Origin: Nocardioides yefusunii
Lineage (GTDB): Bacteria > Actinomycetota > Actinomycetes > Propionibacteriales > Nocardioidaceae
Direction of reading: 5' to 3'
DNA: 64,000 bases
Assembly: GCF_004014875.1 (NCBI RefSeq)
Contig: NZ_CP034929.1
Span: 1,054,001 to 1,118,000, forward strand
Shown: positions 44,998-53,406 of the stretch, piece after piece
Layout of the letters: each line of letters opens with the position of its first letter
Numbering within the stretch: the first letter of the stretch is position 1
Position numbers and translations under genes: made by a program
Notes under the pieces: generated by a model
What the model was told of the DNA's origin: nothing
Databases searched by the model: none
What the model saw: the letters and a program-made list of their open reading frames with translations, nothing else

Positions 44998-45040
44998 GTG
45001 GCCACCGTCTCCTCATTCAAATGGGGGATGCGGTGGCCAC
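44998..45040 (+). terminator. Terminator after the SPFH gene
   Basis: A perfect 10-bp stem, GTGGCCACCG/CGGTGGCCAC, with a shorter inner pairing (TCTCC/GGGGGA) and a CGCTTTTCT tract afterwards. Confidence 0.85.
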
Positions 45041-45055
45041 AGCGCTTTTCTCTGG

Positions 45056-45218
45056 CGGCTGTGGGCGAGGGGATCACACCGCAGCCGTCGCCGAGGCCGT
45101 CCCAGGCGTCGGGACGTGGCCTGTGCCACGGCATCTCTTCGTCAGGGTGACGCCGCCGTGCCACGGGGACACGGCACGGAGAGGCCTCAGGTCTCTCCCC
45201 TCGGGAGGAGTCGGAAAA
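45056..45218 (+). promoter_or_regulatory. Structured 5' leader of the coiled-coil protein gene
   Basis: The 163 bases before GTG 45219 contain CGGCTGTGG/CCGCAGCCG (45056-45087), GCCGTG/CACGGC (45155-45175), and a final hairpin (45194-45208) in which TCTCCC pairs with GGGAGG, i.e. with the ribosome-binding site itself. It does not match a riboswitch consensus that I can recall. Candidate cis-regulatory RNA. Confidence 0.4.
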
Positions 45219-46790
45219 GTGAAGTTGTACGTCAAGGCCGTCGGATCAGTGGTGGCAGCAGTGCTGGCGGCGAGCACGCTGGGGGCGCCGGCCCAAGCAG
45301 TGCCGTCGGCGGCGAGCCAGGCCTCGTCGAGCGTCGTCGCGAACGACGCGACGAGCGTCGCCGGAGCGAAGACGCCGAGCACGGTGAAGGCGAAGAGCAA
45401 GAAGGTCAAGGCCGCCAAGAAGCGTGTGGCCACGGCCAAGAAGAAGCACACCAAGGCAACCCAACGTGTCGCGCGACTGAAGGTGCAGGTGGCCTCGGCC
45501 AATGACCTCGTCACCCTGTCCCGCGCCGACCTGGCCCGGTTGAAGGCCCAGTTCGGGCCCGACGCCGACCGCTACGCCACGGCACTGCGGGTGTTCACGG
45601 AGACGTCGGGACGCAGCGGCGGCCTGGAGCAGACGGTTGCGGCCGAGACTCGCACCCGGGACTCTCTGGTGGCACCGGTGAGTACAGCCACCCAGGACCT
45701 CAACCTCGCCAAGTACGGCGTGGCCGTGGCCGCCGACGAGGTCGCCAAGGCCAAGGCTGCGCAGAGCACGGCAGTGACCGCGCGCGACCAGAAGCAGGCG
45801 GCAGTGCCGGTGGCCCAGGCGTTGGTCACGATCCGGAAGACCGACGTCGAGCGAGCCGACAAGGTCGTCAAGGACGCCCAGGCCGCGGTGGACGCGGCGA
45901 AGGCGCCGGCGGCTGCTGCGACGACTGCGATCGCCACTGCCAAGGCGGCCGAGGCCAAGCTCAAGACGCCCTACGACTCGACGAAGTCCGCGTACGTCGC
46001 GGCGCGGGACGCCTACGACAAGCTGACGGCCAAGACCTTCGCCACCACCGCCAAGTACACGATCGCCTCGGGCAAGTGCACCCCGAAGAGCGGACAGGCC
46101 AAGAGCGTCTGCAACGCCTACAACACGTGGGTCGCCGACAAGGCCGCCGCCAAGAAGAAGCGTGACGCCGCCAAGACCAAGTACGACGCCGCGAAGGCCA
46201 AGTACGACGCGGCGGTGACGTCCCGCAAGTCGGTGGAGTCTGCCAACCAGCCCAAGATCACCGCCCTCAACGCGGCCACCACGAAGCTGAACAACGCGAA
46301 GTCGGCCCGGGCCACGGCGGGGAACGATCTCACTGCTGCGACCGCCAGCCTCACCAACGCCCAGAACGCCCTTGCCGCGTCAACCAGCTCGCTCAACGCC
46401 GCCACCACGAAGGTGGCTGCGGCCGAGCGCAGGCTGGCCACCGCGCGCAACGACCAGCAGAAGGCGCAGTCGGCCTACGACGCGATCGGTGCGCGCCTGC
46501 GAGCCGCAGAAGCACGACTGGCTGCGGCGTCTGCCTCGCTCACTGCGAACGAGCAGCGTCGTCGCGAGGCGCAGCAGACGATCGACTCGATCGAGACCCT
46601 CCACGGTCCTGTGATCCGTGACCTGGGCCTGGCCGTGAGCCGGGTCGACATCGCGGTCAAGGAGCAGGCTGCTCTCTCCGCGAGCCTGAAGGCGGCGAAG
46701 AAGGCAGTGACCAAGGCCAGCAAGACGCTGGGCAAGGAGCGCAAGGCCCTGGCGAAGGCACGCAAGGCGTTGGCCAAGGCCAAGCGCTGA
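45219..46790 (+). CDS. Secreted Lys/Ala-rich coiled-coil protein
   Basis: 523 residues. Signal peptide 1-26 (VVAAVLAASTLGAPAQA). The mature chain is almost wholly Ala/Lys/Thr-rich helix, with heptad-like coiled coils broken by one short non-helical insert near residue 290 that carries the only two cysteines (GKCTPKSGQAKSVCNAY). The C-terminus is strongly basic (GKERKALAKARKALAKAKR). No enzymatic domain was recognised. A periplasmic or wall-attached spacer, or a polyanion-binding role, is inferred from the composition. GGAGGAG lies 9 bases before GTG 45219. It has its own terminator. Confidence 0.82.
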   Translation: MKLYVKAVGSVVAAVLAASTLGAPAQAVPSAASQASSSVVANDATSVAGAKTPSTVKAKSKKVKAAKKRVATAKKKHTKATQRVARLKVQVASANDLVTLSRADLARLKAQFGPDADRYATALRVFTETSGRSGGLEQTVAAETRTRDSLVAPVSTATQDLNLAKYGVAVAADEVAKAKAAQSTAVTARDQKQAAVPVAQALVTIRKTDVERADKVVKDAQAAVDAAKAPAAAATTAIATAKAAEAKLKTPYDSTKSAYVAARDAYDKLTAKTFATTAKYTIASGKCTPKSGQAKSVCNAYNTWVADKAAAKKKRDAAKTKYDAAKAKYDAAVTSRKSVESANQPKITALNAATTKLNNAKSARATAGNDLTAATASLTNAQNALAASTSSLNAATTKVAAAERRLATARNDQQKAQSAYDAIGARLRAAEARLAAASASLTANEQRRREAQQTIDSIETLHGPVIRDLGLAVSRVDIAVKEQAALSASLKAAKKAVTKASKTLGKERKALAKARKALAKAKR

Positions 46791-46802
46791 CCCCTCATGG
46801 AC

Positions 46803-46845
46803 ACAGCACCGGTGACCACAACATGGGTGTGGTCACCGGTGCTGT
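46803..46845. terminator. Terminator after the coiled-coil gene
   Basis: A perfect 18-bp stem (ACAGCACCGGTGACCACA and complement) with a 7-base loop, placed between converging genes and usable from both sides. Confidence 0.93.
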
Positions 46846-46880
46846 CGCTGTTCGCCGCGCCTTGTCTGGCCTTCGTTGCC

Positions 46881-47348
46881 TCAGATGGCCGGGGTGATCT
46901 CCCTGCGCGCTTCTTGCAGGAGCAGGCCGATCTGGTTCACCTCGTCAGCCAGGTCGAGGAGGGTGGCGAGCGTCCCGGAAGCGAGCGTGGCTTCGAGTTC
47001 GATGTTGCAGTAGGAGTGCTGGCCCGTGTCGGGGTCGCGGATGAGGCGCTTGACTGCCGTCCCGGAGGACAGGGCAGGGTGTCCCGACAGTTGCTCGGCT
47101 ACTGCCGCGGCGGCGGGGAACGACTCCTCGGAGAAGAGGATCACGCGTGCGGACAGTTCCAAGAGGTTCTCGGCGCTCTGCTCCGGTGCCAAGGTCGGGT
47201 CCTCGAACGCAAACGAAATGTAGGAAGGGCCGGCAACGCCGCTGAAGGAGGCGTAACCGACTTCCTCGCGGAAACCGTCCAAGCGCGAGTCGAGGAGGGG
47301 TTCGAAGTGTTCGAAGAGCGCTTCTTCGGCGCGGATGTGGGGGTCCAT
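46881..47348 (-). CDS. Hypothetical acidic cytoplasmic protein
   Basis: 155 residues starting MDPHIRAEEALFEHF, acidic, with no signal or membrane segment. A central beta-rich half (SYISFAFEDPTLAPE, SARVILFSEESFPAAAAVA) and a C-terminal helix (LATLLDLADEVNQIGLLLQEA) suggest a YbjN- or secretion-chaperone-like fold, but no family can be assigned. GGAG lies 8 bases before ATG 47348. The frame remains open upstream into non-coding sequence. It is the last ordinary gene before the duplicated tRNA-trailer region. Confidence 0.65.
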   Translation of the reverse strand: MDPHIRAEEALFEHFEPLLDSRLDGFREEVGYASFSGVAGPSYISFAFEDPTLAPEQSAENLLELSARVILFSEESFPAAAAVAEQLSGHPALSSGTAVKRLIRDPDTGQHSYCNIELEATLASGTLATLLDLADEVNQIGLLLQEARREITPAI

Positions 47349-47554
47349 GGGATTTCTCCGTCCTGCCTGGGCGAGATGCCGGGGCACTGGAAGGATCCTT
47401 CCTGAAATTGAGTTTCTGGGGAGCGCATTCCAGTCAAGAGGTTGAGAGGGGACTGATTCCCCGGTCGTTCGTCGTGTCGTGATGCCGCCCTCCCCAAGGA
47501 TTGCGGTATGCGAGGGTGTGGCTCCGATCTGGTCCCCAACGCTTGCTGTCACGA

Positions 47555-47632
47555 GGCACCAAATGAACGAGGTCCCTCGGTCTGCTGACCGAGGGACCTC
47601 GTCGTGGTGGATCTGATGAATCCATTCTCAGC
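47555..47632 (-). repeat. Orphan copy of the tRNA-Arg trailer and terminator (78-bp direct repeat, copy 1)
   Basis: 74 of 78 bases are identical to 48728-48805. It includes a perfect 15-bp hairpin (47567-47581 with 47588-47602). In copy 2 the repeat ends exactly at the discriminator base of tRNA-Arg; here no tRNA follows. The surrounding 47350-47700 has no supported gene and a lower GC content by eye. Confidence 0.9.
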
Positions 47633-47636
47633 GGTG

Positions 47637-47697
47637 CATTCGCGAAATCCTCTGATCTGGACGGGGGAAGCCGTTTCTGGGGCTGTGACCATCGAAG
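47637..47697. repeat. Second repeated segment, copy 1
   Basis: Shares about four fifths of its bases with 48392-48454, best in the core GGAAG(C/T)CGTTTCTGGGG. It starts four bases after the 78-bp repeat. Non-coding. Confidence 0.6.
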
Positions 47698-47832
47698 TCT
47701 TGCGCTCAGTCAATCGGCGTGCCTGGACTCGCCCTTGAACGTGTCACGACGGTGTTGGTGCACGCGGCGTCGCTGTCGGCGAAGAGACCGGATGGCCCGC
47801 GGGGGCGGGGACTGCTGCATGCACCGGTTAAT

Positions 47833-48066
47833 GTGACCCCATCGTGCAACAGCCCCGCGCAAGCGTGCGGCGGCCGAGGAGCTCGCAGCCGATCTGTCCG
47901 CTCACTTTCCCGGGGCACACCCGCGACCTGCCCCTGTGACTGCCGCTGGCTGCGGCCCTCTTGGGGTGGGGAACCGACGGAACACTGCATCGGGGTGCGT
48001 GAGGCAGAGGCCTACAACGCGCATCTCGAAGAGCGACTGGCCATCGACCGTCCCACCACTTGCTGA
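47833..48066 (+). CDS. Possible small Cys-rich protein (weak)
   Basis: 77 codons from GTG 47833, with the last third looking most protein-like: CPCDCRWLRPSWGGEPTEHC and a helical REAEAYNAHLEERLAI, with high GC at third positions there. The upstream part is not convincing and another frame overlaps it. It ends 19 bases before the next small gene. The cysteine and histidine spacing could bind zinc. I cannot decide whether it is a real gene or the remnant of one. Confidence 0.3.
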   Translation: MTPSCNSPAQACGGRGARSRSVRSLSRGTPATCPCDCRWLRPSWGGEPTEHCIGVREAEAYNAHLEERLAIDRPTTC

Positions 48067-48085
48067 ACCACAGGAGCACCCCCCC

Positions 48086-48364
48086 ATGAGCACCCCCGCC
48101 GCGCTTCCCCGGCGCGTTCCGGGCCCTCGCCCGGCCGGCTTCGACAACGCCGCCGCTTCGCAGCCTGTCCCCGAGCAGACCCCGCAGCCCGTTCAGGCCC
48201 CGGCGGCCCAGGCATCCCACCGCGACGACACCGTCGTGGAAACCCCTGAAGGGGCACGCCTGCGCGACCTCGGTTCAGGCGTCATGCAGTGCGTGGAGTG
48301 CGGCGAGGCGATGCGCGCCGGATCCCCAGTGATCCGGGTCCACCCTCGGGTGTGCCGCCCCTGA
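48086..48364 (+). CDS. Small protein with C-terminal CxxC zinc-ribbon-like motif
   Basis: 92 residues. The first 60 are Pro/Ala/Gln-rich and probably disordered; the end (RLRDLGSGVMQCVECGEAMR and VIRVHPRVCRP) has Cys-x2-Cys and a further Cys, like half of a zinc ribbon. AGGAG lies 10 bases before ATG 48086. No family was recognised. It lies inside the segment bracketed by the duplicated tRNA trailer. Confidence 0.55.
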   Translation: MSTPAALPRRVPGPRPAGFDNAAASQPVPEQTPQPVQAPAAQASHRDDTVVETPEGARLRDLGSGVMQCVECGEAMRAGSPVIRVHPRVCRP

Positions 48365-48391
48365 ACCGGGCAGGCCGCCGACCAGGCCGGC

Positions 48392-48454
48392 GCATTTGCC
48401 GAATCCGCTGACTTGCACGGAGGGGAAGTCGTTTCTGGGGGCTGAGGCCCGAAG
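48392..48454. repeat. Second repeated segment, copy 2
   Basis: Diverged partner of 47637-47697; both contain a GTTTCTGGGG core flanked by related sequence. It begins 28 bases after the small CxxC gene. The following 48455-48727 holds no gene that I can support. Confidence 0.6.
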
Positions 48455-48727
48455 CGCCTGCCTCGGACTGTTCAAGCGTCGTCGGGGCTGAGAACTCCTG
48501 CGAGGGCGATCGCTGCGCCGCACCATGTCCGTCATGGAGTTGCGGCTGCCAGGCCCAGGCAAGCAAGTGCCCAGAGCGGCCCAGCGTCACTCGGCCTTCG
48601 GAACCCAACAGAACCCCCGCAGCGCCCAGGACCACGAACGTCAGGGCGCTGAGTCGTACCCGAAAAGCCTTCGCCGCTGTCGAGAACGTCGTGCCTGGCG
48701 CATGTGACTGGTGAAGGGCCTTGGCAT

Positions 48728-48805
48728 GGCACGAAATGAGCGAGGTCCCTCGGTCTGTTGACCGAGGGACCTCGTCGTGGTGGATCTGATGAATCCATCC
48801 TCAGC
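48728..48805 (-). repeat. 78-bp direct repeat, copy 2 (tRNA-Arg trailer)
   Basis: Differs from copy 1 at four positions. It abuts the tRNA-Arg gene on the minus strand, so it is the natural 3' trailer of that tRNA and includes its terminator. Confidence 0.92.
48741..48774 (-). terminator. Terminator of tRNA-Arg
   Basis: A perfect 14-bp stem, CGAGGTCCCTCGGT with its complement, and a 6-base loop, 31 bases past the tRNA 3' end. Confidence 0.88.
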
Positions 48806-48876
48806 ACCCCCGGCAGGATTCGAACCTGCGCTCCCGCCTCCGGAGGGCGGTGCTCTATCCCCTGAGCTACGGGGGC
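48805..48876 (-). tRNA. tRNA-Arg (anticodon CCG)
   Basis: A 72-base cloverleaf: acceptor GCCCCCG with CGGGGGT (G1-U72 wobble), D-stem GCTC/GAGC, anticodon stem CCGCC/GGCGG with loop CTCCGGA giving anticodon CCG, T-stem GCAGG/CCTGC with TTCGAAT loop, and discriminator G. CCA is not encoded. It reads the CGG codon and is divergent from argS. Confidence 0.96.
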
Positions 48877-49022
48877 GTGCTGGTAGGAACATACCGGTCT
48901 CGCGGCCGGGGTGTGAAACCACCCCACACGGCGAGTCGCGGATCGAGTGGTGCGCGTCACCCCGAACGGGGGTGACCTGCGCACGGACTGAAACCGATGT
49001 GAGGTGCAGGTCAGGACGCGGA

Positions 49023-49028
49023 TAGGCT
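49023..49028 (+). promoter_or_regulatory. -10 element for argS operon
   Basis: TAGGCT ends 6 bases before GTG 49035 with no ribosome-binding site between, which places transcription start at or next to the start codon (leaderless). Confidence 0.6.
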
Positions 49029-49034
49029 GGCGGG

Positions 49035-50699
49035 GTGACCCCCGAGCATCTCTCCACCGTGATCGTCGACGTACTCAATGGCCTCGTTGCCGAGGGTGCG
49101 CTGAACCTGCCCGACGGCGTTCCTGCGGAGGTGACGGTCGAGCGTCCCCGTCAGAAGGGACACGGCGACTACGCCACCAACGTTGCGCTCCAGCTGTCGA
49201 AGAAGGCTGGCACCAACCCCCGCGCGCTCGCCGAGCTCGTCAAGGCCGGCCTCGAGCAGGCCGAAGGCATCTCCGGCGTCGAGATCGCTGGCCCCGGCTT
49301 CCTCAACATCTCCGTCGAGGCAGGTGCGCAGGGCAAGCTGGCCGACGAGATCGTCGAGGCCGGTGCCGCCTACGGCCGCAACGACGCGCTGGCCGGCGAG
49401 AAGATCAACGTCGAGTTCATCTCCGCCAACCCCACCGGTCCGCTGCACCTGGGCCACACCCGTTGGGCCGCCGTCGGCGACGCCCTCTCGCGTGTGCTCG
49501 ACGCTGCCGGCGCCGACGTCGACCGCGAGTTCTACATCAACGACCGCGGCAACCAGATGAACCTCTTCGGTGCCTCGATCCTGGCCGTCGCGCTGGGCGA
49601 AGAGGTCCCCGAGGGCGGTTACAAGGGCGGCTACGTCAAGGGTCTGGCCGAGCGCGTTCTCGCCGAGAACCCCGGCATCCTCGACCTCCCCACCGAGCCC
49701 ACCGACGAGCGTCTCCTGGCGTTCCGTGAGGCCGGCTACGCGATCCAGCTCGCCGAGCAGCAGCAGCAGCTCGAGATCTTCCACACCACCTTCGACACCT
49801 GGTTCTCCGAGCGCGAGCTGCACGAGGACTCCTCGGTCGCCGACACCCTGCGCGACCTCAAGGAGCAGGGCCACATCTTCGAGGACGGCGGCGCCGTCTG
49901 GATGCGCACCACCACGTTCGGTGACGACAAGGACCGCGTCCTCATCCGTTCCAACGGTGAGCTGACCTACTTCGCCTCCGACACCGCGTACTACCTCAAC
50001 AAGCGCGAGCGCGGTTACGACCGCTGCGTCTACCTGCTCGGCGCCGACCACCACGGCTACGTGGGCCGTCTCAAGGCGATGGCTGCCTGCGCCGGCGACG
50101 ACCCCGAGAAGAACATCGAGGTCCTCATCGGGCAGCTGGTGAAGATCATGAAGAACGGCGAGGAGATGAAGCTCTCCAAGCGTGCCGGCACGATCGTCAC
50201 CCTGCAGGAGCTCACCGACGAGATCGGCGTCGACGCCCTGCGTTACACGCTGGCCCGTTACCCCGCCGACTCCCCGCTGGTCCTCGACGTCGCCCAGGTG
50301 ACCAAGCAGTCCAGCGACAACCCGGTCTTCTACGTCCAGTACGCCCACGCACGCGTCTCCTCGATCCTGCGCAACGCTGCCGACCTGGGCCTCGAGCCGG
50401 CCTCGCACCCCGAGCTGCTGGTCCACGAGAAGGAGGGCGAGCTGCTGCGCGCCCTGGCCGAGTTCCCGCGCGTCGTGGCCACCGCGGCCGAGCTGCGCGA
50501 GCCGCACCGCGTCGCCCGCTACCTCGAGGACACCGCGTCGTCGTACCACAAGTTCTACGACCACTGCCGCGTCCTGCCGCAGGGCGACGAGGAGCCGACC
50601 GAGCTCAACGCCGCCCGTCTGCGTCTGGTCGACGCCACCCGCACCGTCCTGGCCAACGGCCTCGCGCTGCTCGGTGTCACCGCTCCGGAGCGCATGTGA
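49035..50699 (+). CDS. argS: Arginyl-tRNA synthetase
   Basis: 554-residue class I synthetase. The HIGH signature appears as FISANPTGPLHLGHTRWAAV, the N-terminal Add1 domain precedes it, and the KMSKS region reads EEMKLSKRAGTIV. The C-terminal anticodon-binding helical domain includes the YVQYAHARVSSILR block. It charges tRNA-Arg, one gene of which lies 160 bases away on the opposite strand. The start GTG 49035 is supported by the leaderless promoter. It overlaps lysA by four bases. Confidence 0.97.
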   Translation: MTPEHLSTVIVDVLNGLVAEGALNLPDGVPAEVTVERPRQKGHGDYATNVALQLSKKAGTNPRALAELVKAGLEQAEGISGVEIAGPGFLNISVEAGAQGKLADEIVEAGAAYGRNDALAGEKINVEFISANPTGPLHLGHTRWAAVGDALSRVLDAAGADVDREFYINDRGNQMNLFGASILAVALGEEVPEGGYKGGYVKGLAERVLAENPGILDLPTEPTDERLLAFREAGYAIQLAEQQQQLEIFHTTFDTWFSERELHEDSSVADTLRDLKEQGHIFEDGGAVWMRTTTFGDDKDRVLIRSNGELTYFASDTAYYLNKRERGYDRCVYLLGADHHGYVGRLKAMAACAGDDPEKNIEVLIGQLVKIMKNGEEMKLSKRAGTIVTLQELTDEIGVDALRYTLARYPADSPLVLDVAQVTKQSSDNPVFYVQYAHARVSSILRNAADLGLEPASHPELLVHEKEGELLRALAEFPRVVATAAELREPHRVARYLEDTASSYHKFYDHCRVLPQGDEEPTELNAARLRLVDATRTVLANGLALLGVTAPERM

Positions 50700-52102
50700 G
50701 CGCCACCCACGCCGCCGGTTGGGCGCACGCCTCCGGCGCGCTGAAGGGTCCGGCCTGGCTGGCGCAGCCCGAGGACGTCAACGCCCTGGTGCCGCTGCTG
50801 TGGTCGACCAACACCCGCAAGGTCGACAACGAGCTGGAGATCGCCGGCGTCAAGGTCTCCGACCTCGTCGCCGAGCACGGCAGCCCTGCGTTCTTCATGG
50901 ACGAGGACGACTTCCGTACCCGTGCGCGATCCTTCCGTGACGCCTTCGACGACTTCGACGTCTACTACGCCGGCAAGGCGTTCCTGAGCATCGCGGTCGC
51001 GCAGTGGCTCAAGGAGGACGGTCTCAACCTCGACGTCTGCTCCTCGGGCGAGCTCCTGGTCGCCCAGAAGGCCGGCTTCGACATGGCGAAGATCGGCTAC
51101 CACGGCAACAACAAGACCGTCGAGCAGCTCGCTCGCGCCGGCGAGCTCGGTGTCGGCCGCATCGTCCTGGACTCCTTCGACGAGATCGACCGCGTGATCG
51201 CTCTCGCCGAGGACGCCGAGCCCGGCACCTACCGCGTGATGATCCGCGTCACCGCAGGCGTCGAGGCCCACACCCACGAGTTCATCGCCACCGCGCACGA
51301 GGACCAGAAGTTCGGTTTCTCGATCGCGTCCGGCGCTGCCCTCGAAGCGATCCAGCGTCTGGCCAAGGCCGACAAGGTCACCCTGCTGGGTCTGCACTCC
51401 CACATCGGTAGCCAGATCTTCGACACCGCTGGTTTCGAGGTCGCTGCCCGACGTCTGCTCGCCCTGCACGCCCAGGTGGCGTCCGAGGTCGGCGTCGTCA
51501 TGCCCGAGATGGACCTGGGCGGCGGCTTCGGCATCGCCTACACCACCCAGGACACCCCGGCCACTCCGCAGTGGCTGGCCGACAACATGCGCGCGATCGT
51601 CGCCCACGAGTGCAAGGCGCTCGGCATCACCGCCCCGCGTCTCTCGATCGAGCCCGGACGCGCCATCGTCGGTCCGTCCACCTGCACCGTCTACACCGTC
51701 GGCACCGTCAAGGACGTCGTGCTCGACGGTGGCGCCAGCCGCCTCTACGTCTCCGTCGACGGCGGCATGAGCGACAACATCCGTACCGCGCTCTACGACG
51801 CGGACTACTCGTGCACGCTCGCATCGCGTGCGAGCGACGCCCCCGCGCGCCTCTCGCGCGTCGTGGGCAAGCACTGCGAGGCCGGCGACATCGTGGTCAA
51901 GGACGAGTTCCTGCCCGGTGACGTCCGTCCGGGGGACCTGCTGGCGGTGCCGGCGACCGGTGCGTACTGCCGGTCCATGGCATCGAACTACAACCACGCC
52001 CTGCGACCCCCTGTGGTCGTGGTGCGGGACGGTTCCTCGCGCGTGATCGTGCGCCGTGAGACCGAGGAAGACCTGTTGGCAACTGACATGGGTGCGGAGT
52101 GA
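50696..52102 (+). CDS. lysA: Diaminopimelate decarboxylase
   Basis: 468 residues, PLP-dependent fold III. The PLP lysine is in YYAGKAFLS; other blocks are LDVCSSGELLVAQKAGFD, GLHSHIGSQIFD, EPGRAIVGPSTCTVYTVG and the catalytic cysteine region of the C-terminus (AGDIVVKDEFLPGDV). It catalyses the last step of lysine synthesis. GTG 50696 overlaps the argS stop. It is the second gene of the argS-lysA-hom-thrC-thrB operon. Confidence 0.97.
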   Translation: MSATHAAGWAHASGALKGPAWLAQPEDVNALVPLLWSTNTRKVDNELEIAGVKVSDLVAEHGSPAFFMDEDDFRTRARSFRDAFDDFDVYYAGKAFLSIAVAQWLKEDGLNLDVCSSGELLVAQKAGFDMAKIGYHGNNKTVEQLARAGELGVGRIVLDSFDEIDRVIALAEDAEPGTYRVMIRVTAGVEAHTHEFIATAHEDQKFGFSIASGAALEAIQRLAKADKVTLLGLHSHIGSQIFDTAGFEVAARRLLALHAQVASEVGVVMPEMDLGGGFGIAYTTQDTPATPQWLADNMRAIVAHECKALGITAPRLSIEPGRAIVGPSTCTVYTVGTVKDVVLDGGASRLYVSVDGGMSDNIRTALYDADYSCTLASRASDAPARLSRVVGKHCEAGDIVVKDEFLPGDVRPGDLLAVPATGAYCRSMASNYNHALRPPVVVVRDGSSRVIVRRETEEDLLATDMGAE

Positions 52103-53406
52103 GCGAGAAGATCATGAGTGACAAGACCCTGAAGGTGGCCCTGCTGGGCGCCGGTTCCGTCGGTTCCCAGGTGGTGCGTCTGCTCTCCGAGCAGGCCGAC
52201 GACCTGGCTGCCCGCGTCGGTGCCCGCGTCGAGCTCGCCGGCGTCGCCGTGCGCAACCTCGACTCCAAGCGTGACGTCGAGATCCCCGAGCACCTCCTCA
52301 CCACCGACGCCGACGCGCTGGTGGCCCGTGAGGACGTCGACGTCGTGATCGAGCTGATCGGCGGCATCGAGCCGGCCCGCACGCTCATCCTGTCGGCGCT
52401 CAAGAACGGCGCCTCCGTGGTGACCGCCAACAAGGCGCTCGTCGCCGCCGACGGCCCGGCCCTGTTCGCCGCCGCCGCCGAGGCCGGTCGTGACCTCTAC
52501 TACGAGGCCGCCGTCGCGGGTGCGATCCCGATCCTGCGCCCGCTGCGCGAGTCCCTCGCCGGTGACCGCGTCACCCGCGTGCTCGGCATCGTCAACGGCA
52601 CCACCAACTTCATCCTCGACCAGATGGACACCCACGGCGCCGACTTCGCCGACGCGCTGGCCGAGGCCCAGGAGCTCGGTTACGCCGAGGCCGACCCGAC
52701 CGCCGACGTCGAGGGGCACGACGCTGCCGCCAAGGCCGCGATCCTCGCGTCCCTGGCGTTCCACACCCGCGTCAACGCCGAGGACGTGCACTGCGAGGGC
52801 ATCACGAAGGTCACCGCCTTCGACGCCTCCGCTGCTGCCGCGATGGGCTCTGTCGTCAAGCTGCTCGCGATCGCCGAGCTCTCCGACGAGCAGGTCTCGG
52901 TGCGCGTGCACCCGGCGATGATTCCGCTCAAGCACCCGCTGGCCAGCGTTCGCGGCGCCTACAACGCCGTCTTCGTGGAGTCCGAGGCCGCGGGTCAGCT
53001 CATGTTCTACGGCCCGGGTGCCGGCGGTGCGCCGACCGCCTCGGCCGTTCTGGGTGACCTCGTCACCGTCCTGCGCAACCGTCTCTCCGGCACCACCGGT
53101 GTCGGCGAGTCGGCCTACGCGGACCGTGCCGTCCGACCGATGTCGGAGACCGTCACCCGCTACCACGTCGCCATCGACGTGGAGGACCGCGCCGGCGTGC
53201 TCGCCGCCGTGGCCCAGGCATTCGCAGACAACGGCGTCTCGATCAAGATCGTCCGCCAGGAAGGACGCGGTGACGACGCACAGCTCGTCGTCGTGTCCCA
53301 CCAGGCGACCGACGGCCAGCTCAGTGCCACCGTGGAGCGACTGCGGGGCATGGACAACGTTCGCGACGTCACCTCGGTGATGCGTGTTGAAGGAGAAGCA
53401 GAATGA
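52099..53406 (+). CDS. hom: Homoserine dehydrogenase
   Basis: 435 residues. Rossmann motif [17 protein letters not shown], then [10 protein letters not shown], the catalytic [21 protein letters not shown] block, [11 protein letters not shown], and a C-terminal ACT domain ([20 protein letters not shown]) that is the site of threonine feedback inhibition. The GTG overlaps the lysA stop; ATG 52114 is an alternative start five codons on. Confidence 0.97.
   Translation: MSEKIMSDKTLKVALLGAGSVGSQVVRLLSEQADDLAARVGARVELAGVAVRNLDSKRDVEIPEHLLTTDADALVAREDVDVVIELIGGIEPARTLILSALKNGASVVTANKALVAADGPALFAAAAEAGRDLYYEAAVAGAIPILRPLRESLAGDRVTRVLGIVNGTTNFILDQMDTHGADFADALAEAQELGYAEADPTADVEGHDAAAKAAILASLAFHTRVNAEDVHCEGITKVTAFDASAAAAMGSVVKLLAIAELSDEQVSVRVHPAMIPLKHPLASVRGAYNAVFVESEAAGQLMFYGPGAGGAPTASAVLGDLVTVLRNRLSGTTGVGESAYADRAVRPMSETVTRYHVAIDVEDRAGVLAAVAQAFADNGVSIKIVRQEGRGDDAQLVVVSHQATDGQLSATVERLRGMDNVRDVTSVMRVEGEAE

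Noticed and set aside
45050..45218. c-di-AMP (ydaO-type) riboswitch
   Set aside because: Secreted wall proteins often carry one, but the conserved GGGGxACCC and GAATCC-like blocks are not found in this leader.
47555..48876. Active integrative element at the tRNA-Arg gene
   Set aside because: No integrase, excisionase or replication gene lies within or near the bracketed 1.1 kb, and the repeat does not include the tRNA 3' half as usual att cores do. Kept only as a possible remnant.
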